NCBI GenBank assembly: GCA_038210275.1
Contig: JBBQWV010000004.1
Span: forward strand, 124,001-188,000
Length of the DNA stretch: 64,000 nt
Source of the DNA: PALSA-1296 sp038210275
Lineage (GTDB): Bacteria; Bacteroidota; Ignavibacteria; Palsa-1295
Direction: 5' to 3'
The notes beneath the pieces were generated by a model, which searched no databases, was not told where the DNA came from, and saw only the letters and a program-made list of their open reading frames with translations. The position numbers and the translations under genes were made by a program. Shown here piece by piece: positions 60,569 through 64,000 of the stretch. Position 1 is the first letter of the stretch; every line of letters begins with the position of its first letter.

Positions 60569-61600
60569 ATGACGAAATTCTCAATAATATTTTTCAGCAT
60601 CAGTTTGCTTCTCACAAGCAGCGCTTCGTCGCAAGTTGCTTCGCCGCTTACTTCACAAAGTGAAAATTCCGGAAGGGCACAGATCTTTGATCTCTTAAAG
60701 ACTGTCCCTACTCCTCGCGCTGCGGCAATGGGAAATTCGTTCGTTGCGATGAAGAACGATCCGAATACGATCTTCAGTAATCCTGCAGCGCTTTCATCGC
60801 AGACTTTGCGGGATTCGACAGCACCGGGTACAATTCTATCCCTTGCAGCAAGTCCTATCGGAAGCGGTATCACTCAAGGATCGATCGCTTTCTCTGCTCC
60901 GGCACCGGAAGCGCTGGGCGAGAGTAGCTGGGTCGGAGTCGGCGTGCTTTATAACAGCTACGGCACTTTCAAAGGCGCTGATAATATCGGTCAGCTAACA
61001 GGCGACTTCACAGCCGGAGATTTTATTCTCTCTGTTGCTTACTCAGGAATCGTACCTGATCAGCCCTTCCATTATGGCGTTGCAGTAAAATTTATTTCTT
61101 CAAGTCTCGTCTCCGGAAGTTACGGCTCGTCAGGATTAGCTGCGGATCTCGGAGTGTATTATGAAAGTAAACCGCTTCTACTGACCATTGGTCTTTCGGC
61201 TATCAATATCGGAAAGCAGCTTTCATTCTACGATGGCACAAAAGAAGCGTTACCATTCGATCTTCAACTCGGCGTTTCGAAAAAACTTGAACGCCTGCCG
61301 CTAACCGTTCATCTTGCATTTCATAATCTATCCCGTGATCTCGAAGGTCATAACTTTTTTTATGCCCTCAATGATTTCTCCCTAGGCGGAGAGTTTATTG
61401 TCGCGAAAATAATGCGGCTCAGATTCGGCTATCAGAATCAGGAGCGCCGCGACCTTCAAGTACCTGAAGGTTTAGGCTTAGGCGGATTCTCGGTCGGTCT
61501 TGGCATGGTACTCAAAAAGCTCCAACTCGATTATTCGCTGAGCATTATGGGACCTGTCAGATCGAATATCAACCGCTTCGGCGGCTCCTATGCCTTCTAA
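60569..61600 (+). CDS. PorV/PorQ-family outer-membrane protein (T9SS component)
   Basis: A 343-residue exported protein with signal peptide (MTKFSIIFFSISLLLTSSASSQ). It opens with LLKTVPTPRAAAMGNSFVAM and NDPNTIFSNPAALSS, a hallmark of the FadL-like PorV/PorQ group in T9SS bacteria, and continues with beta-barrel strands (GVGVLYNSYGTFKGADNIGQ, GLSAINIGKQLSF, GYQNQERRDLQV) to a Phe C-terminus (GGSYAF). PorV/PorQ take part in shuttling T9SS cargo to the surface sortase; which of the two this is cannot be decided. Its presence fits the many cargo genes in the window. Confidence 0.85.
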   Translation: MTKFSIIFFSISLLLTSSASSQVASPLTSQSENSGRAQIFDLLKTVPTPRAAAMGNSFVAMKNDPNTIFSNPAALSSQTLRDSTAPGTILSLAASPIGSGITQGSIAFSAPAPEALGESSWVGVGVLYNSYGTFKGADNIGQLTGDFTAGDFILSVAYSGIVPDQPFHYGVAVKFISSSLVSGSYGSSGLAADLGVYYESKPLLLTIGLSAINIGKQLSFYDGTKEALPFDLQLGVSKKLERLPLTVHLAFHNLSRDLEGHNFFYALNDFSLGGEFIVAKIMRLRFGYQNQERRDLQVPEGLGLGGFSVGLGMVLKKLQLDYSLSIMGPVRSNINRFGGSYAF

Positions 61601-61628
61601 GAAATCAAAATCGGAACCTTGTACCTAT

Positions 61629-61645
61629 AACGGGAGTTTTCCCGT
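61629..61645 (+). terminator. Hairpin after the PorQ-like gene
   Basis: ACGGGA-GTTT-TCCCGT forms a 6-bp stem 28 bp after the stop, followed by a CCCAC and then an AAATTTTT run. A weak terminator or a fragment of the palindromic repeat family. Confidence 0.45.
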
Positions 61646-61662
61646 CCCACAAAATTTTTGAT

Positions 61663-61735
61663 CGCGGGGTGGAGCAGTTGGTAGCTCGTCGGGCTCATAA
61701 CCCGAAGGCCGTAGGTTCAAGTCCTACCCCCGCTA
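61663..61735 (+). tRNA. Initiator tRNA-Met (CAT)
   Basis: Anticodon stem-loop TCGGG-CTCATAA-CCCGA with the GGG/CCC pairs of initiators, and a C-T mismatch at position 1:72 of the acceptor (CGCGGGG with CCCCGCT), both marks of tRNA-fMet. T-arm GTAGGTTCAAGTCCTAC. CCA is not encoded. Confidence 0.95.
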
Positions 61736-61843
61736 CAAATAGGTTATAAATGCTTGTTACACACTGTAATGAGCATTTTTTTTGGTGATGACCACAGAAA
61801 TGACTACTTCTCAAAATAGTGAAGGTTATATAACTCATGTCGC

Positions 61844-63859
61844 CTATCTTCTGGTTGGCGTTGAAACAATTATCGTTACGGTTCTTGAATAGAATCGTCC
61901 TTCAGGTAGCGAATTATCATAGAGTAAAATTCGGCGTCCAAGACCTTTTACTTCTGCTCTATCAAGACCAATATATTTTTGTGCTGAACGTGCCCGAGAT
62001 TCGGAAAGTTGGCGATTGTATTCATCTGTTCCAATTCGATCAGTATATCCAAAAATGCTTACCCTTGCCTCGTCGGTAATTCGATCCTTTACAAAATCTG
62101 CGATGCGGCGATTGGCTTCACTTAACACACCACGATCAAAATCAAAAAGGATAAGACTGTAGCGTGAGATAATTGTATCAATCGAACCTTCACGATGTTT
62201 CTGTTCAAGAGTATAGTGCCGAACAGGAAGATTAACCGGTTGTGATTCTGTTTCTTGTCCGATCTTATCTCCGATGCTTAATGTAGAACTTACCGTGTCG
62301 AGCGAAGCAAGAACAATCCCATGTTCTTTTTCCAATTCCCAGTCTAATCTATTCGGCAGAGAATCTTTGCCCGAAAAATCTTTGAGCTTTTTTTCACTTT
62401 CAATTGCAGCAACTTCCCATTTACGAACTCCTGCTTCGGCGACACAGGAAGGGATAAATCGAACGACAGAAGGCTTCGGGATATGTGCTGTATCGGTACT
62501 GAGAACCGGCTCTATGATCCGCCAGAGATTTGAGTAAATCTCGACTCTTCTGTTCTCCTGTGCTCCGTCAGTGTCAGAAACAGTTGAGGGTTTTTCCGGA
62601 AGATTGCGCGCCTCGATCTTCATTCGTGATGGAGCGATCTGCCATGTATCTTTTAAATAATTAAAAACATTTTCTGCACGAGTCCGGGAAAGGGATCTGT
62701 TTCCTTTTTCTACAGCCAGATCATCGTTACAGCCGACAATGGTTAATTTTCCATCTTTATACTCATTCATTCGCTTCCCAATAATATTCAGGACTTCATA
62801 ATAAAGGGGAAGAGTCTCATATTCGTTGAGTCTGCTTGCTGTAAATGACTGTGCCTGTGTTTGTGAAAGGCGGTGATAACGCAATGGAATATCGGAAGAC
62901 CCTGTTTCAAAAAAAATATAATTCAACAAAGGACGGTATTGTGTCCGAATGTAATCTTCGATGACCAGTTCACGAAGAGGCTTTTCCGTAAGATCGGTAT
63001 CAATCATTGCCATTTGGAGCGTCGCGGTTAGAACAGGCGGTATCGGTTTTGTAACAACTACCGGTGGTGGAGGTGGCGAAGGAGGGGGCGGTGCGACTGG
63101 CTGCGGAATATCCTTAAATAATGCATATTGTAATGCTACTCCGATTTTGATAGAATTCGAATGCCAGTTCATTCCTTTTACGATCGGAGTCAAGGCGTAG
63201 GTAATAAGCGCTTCAGGCAAAAGAAACATTGTGCCCGAAGAATTAAATGGAAGTTTGTATTGAATACCAGCGTTAAGACTGGCATAGAAATTCGAAGCCC
63301 CGGGCGTCTGACCGGAATAATTATTTCGCGTTCTGAGACCATTCTCAAAAGTACCTGCGCTTTCCGGTTGCAGCAACACTTCCTTTTCAGAAAAAGTATT
63401 AGAGGTGATCCAGCCAATAGTTGGTCCGCCCATAAAGATCAATTGCTTGAAGACAGAATATTTTATGAGAGGGGAAAAACCGAGAAGTCCGACGCTTGCT
63501 GCGACTGTATGTTCAAACATTCCGGTAGTCGGTAAATCATTTACAATAACAGTTGTGGCTTCATCAGCTTTTAATGTCCCGCCTATTGTAGAATAACCCA
63601 AACGAAACTCGAAGGAGAATGGAGAATCCATCAACAAATCATAAAATCCTCCGGAATTTATTCCTAAGCCAATTCCACTTTCATAACGCGGGCAGCAGCT
63701 TGGCACTCCGGGAAGAGTTTGGAAATTTGCGTTATGAAAATTTAATCCGCCGTCAATGAAAGCTCCAAATTGCGAAGTTTGTTCGCGCTGATTTTGAGCA
63801 AGTAGAGGCAGGCTATTAAATAAAAAAATGGCAAGAGCGAAGAAAGTTTTTCGCATCAT
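61844..63859 (-). CDS. OmpA-family outer-membrane protein with two OmpA-like domains
   Basis: A 671-residue exported protein, signal peptide MMRKTFFALAIFLFNSLPLLAQ. Residues ~25-260 are a beta-barrel (GGLNFHNANF, GFSPLIKYSVFKQLIFMGG, NAGIQYKLPF). A Pro-rich stretch (APPPPSPPPPPVVV) leads to two peptidoglycan-binding OmpA-like domains, at ~330-440 (IFFETGSSDIP ... LTIVGCNDDLAVEKGNRSLS) and ~565-670 (ILFDFDRGVLSEANRRIADF, IFGYTDRIGTDEYNRQLSES). The first has Asn-Asp where the second keeps Asp-Arg of the peptidoglycan site. It starts 5 bp after an upstream T9SS gene and is likely cotranscribed. Confidence 0.9.
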   Translation of the reverse strand: MMRKTFFALAIFLFNSLPLLAQNQREQTSQFGAFIDGGLNFHNANFQTLPGVPSCCPRYESGIGLGINSGGFYDLLMDSPFSFEFRLGYSTIGGTLKADEATTVIVNDLPTTGMFEHTVAASVGLLGFSPLIKYSVFKQLIFMGGPTIGWITSNTFSEKEVLLQPESAGTFENGLRTRNNYSGQTPGASNFYASLNAGIQYKLPFNSSGTMFLLPEALITYALTPIVKGMNWHSNSIKIGVALQYALFKDIPQPVAPPPPSPPPPPVVVTKPIPPVLTATLQMAMIDTDLTEKPLRELVIEDYIRTQYRPLLNYIFFETGSSDIPLRYHRLSQTQAQSFTASRLNEYETLPLYYEVLNIIGKRMNEYKDGKLTIVGCNDDLAVEKGNRSLSRTRAENVFNYLKDTWQIAPSRMKIEARNLPEKPSTVSDTDGAQENRRVEIYSNLWRIIEPVLSTDTAHIPKPSVVRFIPSCVAEAGVRKWEVAAIESEKKLKDFSGKDSLPNRLDWELEKEHGIVLASLDTVSSTLSIGDKIGQETESQPVNLPVRHYTLEQKHREGSIDTIISRYSLILFDFDRGVLSEANRRIADFVKDRITDEARVSIFGYTDRIGTDEYNRQLSESRARSAQKYIGLDRAEVKGLGRRILLYDNSLPEGRFYSRTVTIIVSTPTRR

Positions 63860-63864
63860 CTCTT

Positions 63865-64000
63865 AATGATACACCTCCATCTTACTCATTCGAATCTGGC
63901 TTGGTGTCTGAAGAACGCAATTGTAAATTCCGTTCATTAACTGTGAAGCATCGAAAACAACATGATAAACACCGGGCTTTTGATAATCATGAACAATGGT
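63865..64000 (-). CDS. C-terminal end of a T9SS-sorted protein (5' end outside window)
   Basis: The last 44 codons before TAA at 63865-63867 read IVHDYQKPGVYHVVFDASQL, then MNGIYNCVLQTPSQIRMSKM and EVYH. PGVYHVVFDASQLMNGIY is a typical FlgD/T9SS sorting-domain strand pair. The rest of the gene lies outside the window. It precedes the OmpA-family gene by 5 bp on the same strand. Confidence 0.8.

Overview
The window looks like a chromosomal segment of a Gram-negative bacterium of the Bacteroidota/Chlorobiota (FCB) group, most likely a non-classical lineage of the Ignavibacteria/Kapabacteria type (inference). The main reasons are at least five genes or gene ends with a C-terminal type IX secretion (T9SS) sorting domain of the PNPA... 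/ G(I/M/K)Y...V type, a PorV/PorQ-like outer-membrane protein, several outer-membrane barrels with an aromatic C-terminus, a TamB-like protein, and few genes with a strong Shine-Dalgarno sequence. Two tRNA genes (Lys-CTT and initiator Met-CAT) are present. No CRISPR array, rRNA, transposase, integrase or replication origin was seen.

Layout. 0-5 kb: end of a T9SS cargo gene, a DsbD-N-like domain protein and a thioredoxin-fold protein (thiol redox), a TylF-like methyltransferase, TrmO and YebC. 4.7-8.7 kb: a MarR regulator with two tandem ClC chloride transporters. 8.8-10.5 kb: VOC protein, unknown exported protein and an AAC(6')-like acetyltransferase, tightly packed. 10.5-15.2 kb: T9SS cargo, a UmuC-type polymerase behind an SOS-box-like site, and a membrane glycosyltransferase-like protein. 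15.2-17.9 kb: an accessory island holding the three-Cys-motif DUF5131 protein with its partner TcmP, and a toxin-antitoxin pair whose toxin is cut by one nonsense codon; the pair is bracketed by two copies of the ftsK 3' end. 17.9-24 kb: FtsK, ComB, OsmC and an unknown membrane protein. 24-34 kb: large T9SS proteins, ribosomal protein S1, a T9SS-anchored 5'-nucleotidase, barrels and a fatty-acid desaturase. 34-39 kb: a two-component system and the cobalamin/activation half of methionine synthase behind a predicted SAM-II riboswitch. 39-48.7 kb: a TolC-MFP-RND efflux operon, PepSY-like, barrel and vWA proteins, and a TrmH-family methyltransferase. 48.8-64 kb: TamB-like protein, a tiny membrane protein, cyclase, Omp85-like protein, M1 peptidase, PorQ-like protein and an OmpA protein.

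The most unusual feature is a family of palindromic elements (core GGACGGACT-AGTCCGTCC) spread through intergenic regions. Two copies sit inside protein-coding genes, metH and a T9SS cargo gene, in the same orientation and the same reading frame, so both proteins carry a related T-(L/F)-S-P-F ... (R/H)-P-T peptide. This is the behaviour known for Rickettsia palindromic elements. Smaller unrelated palindromes also sit in the S1 gene, at the start of the DsbD-like gene (where one arm supplies an ATG) and at the end of the M1 peptidase gene (where it supplies the stop codon). The TcmP-DUF5131 island at the ftsK 3' end is the best candidate for an accessory system of unknown function.
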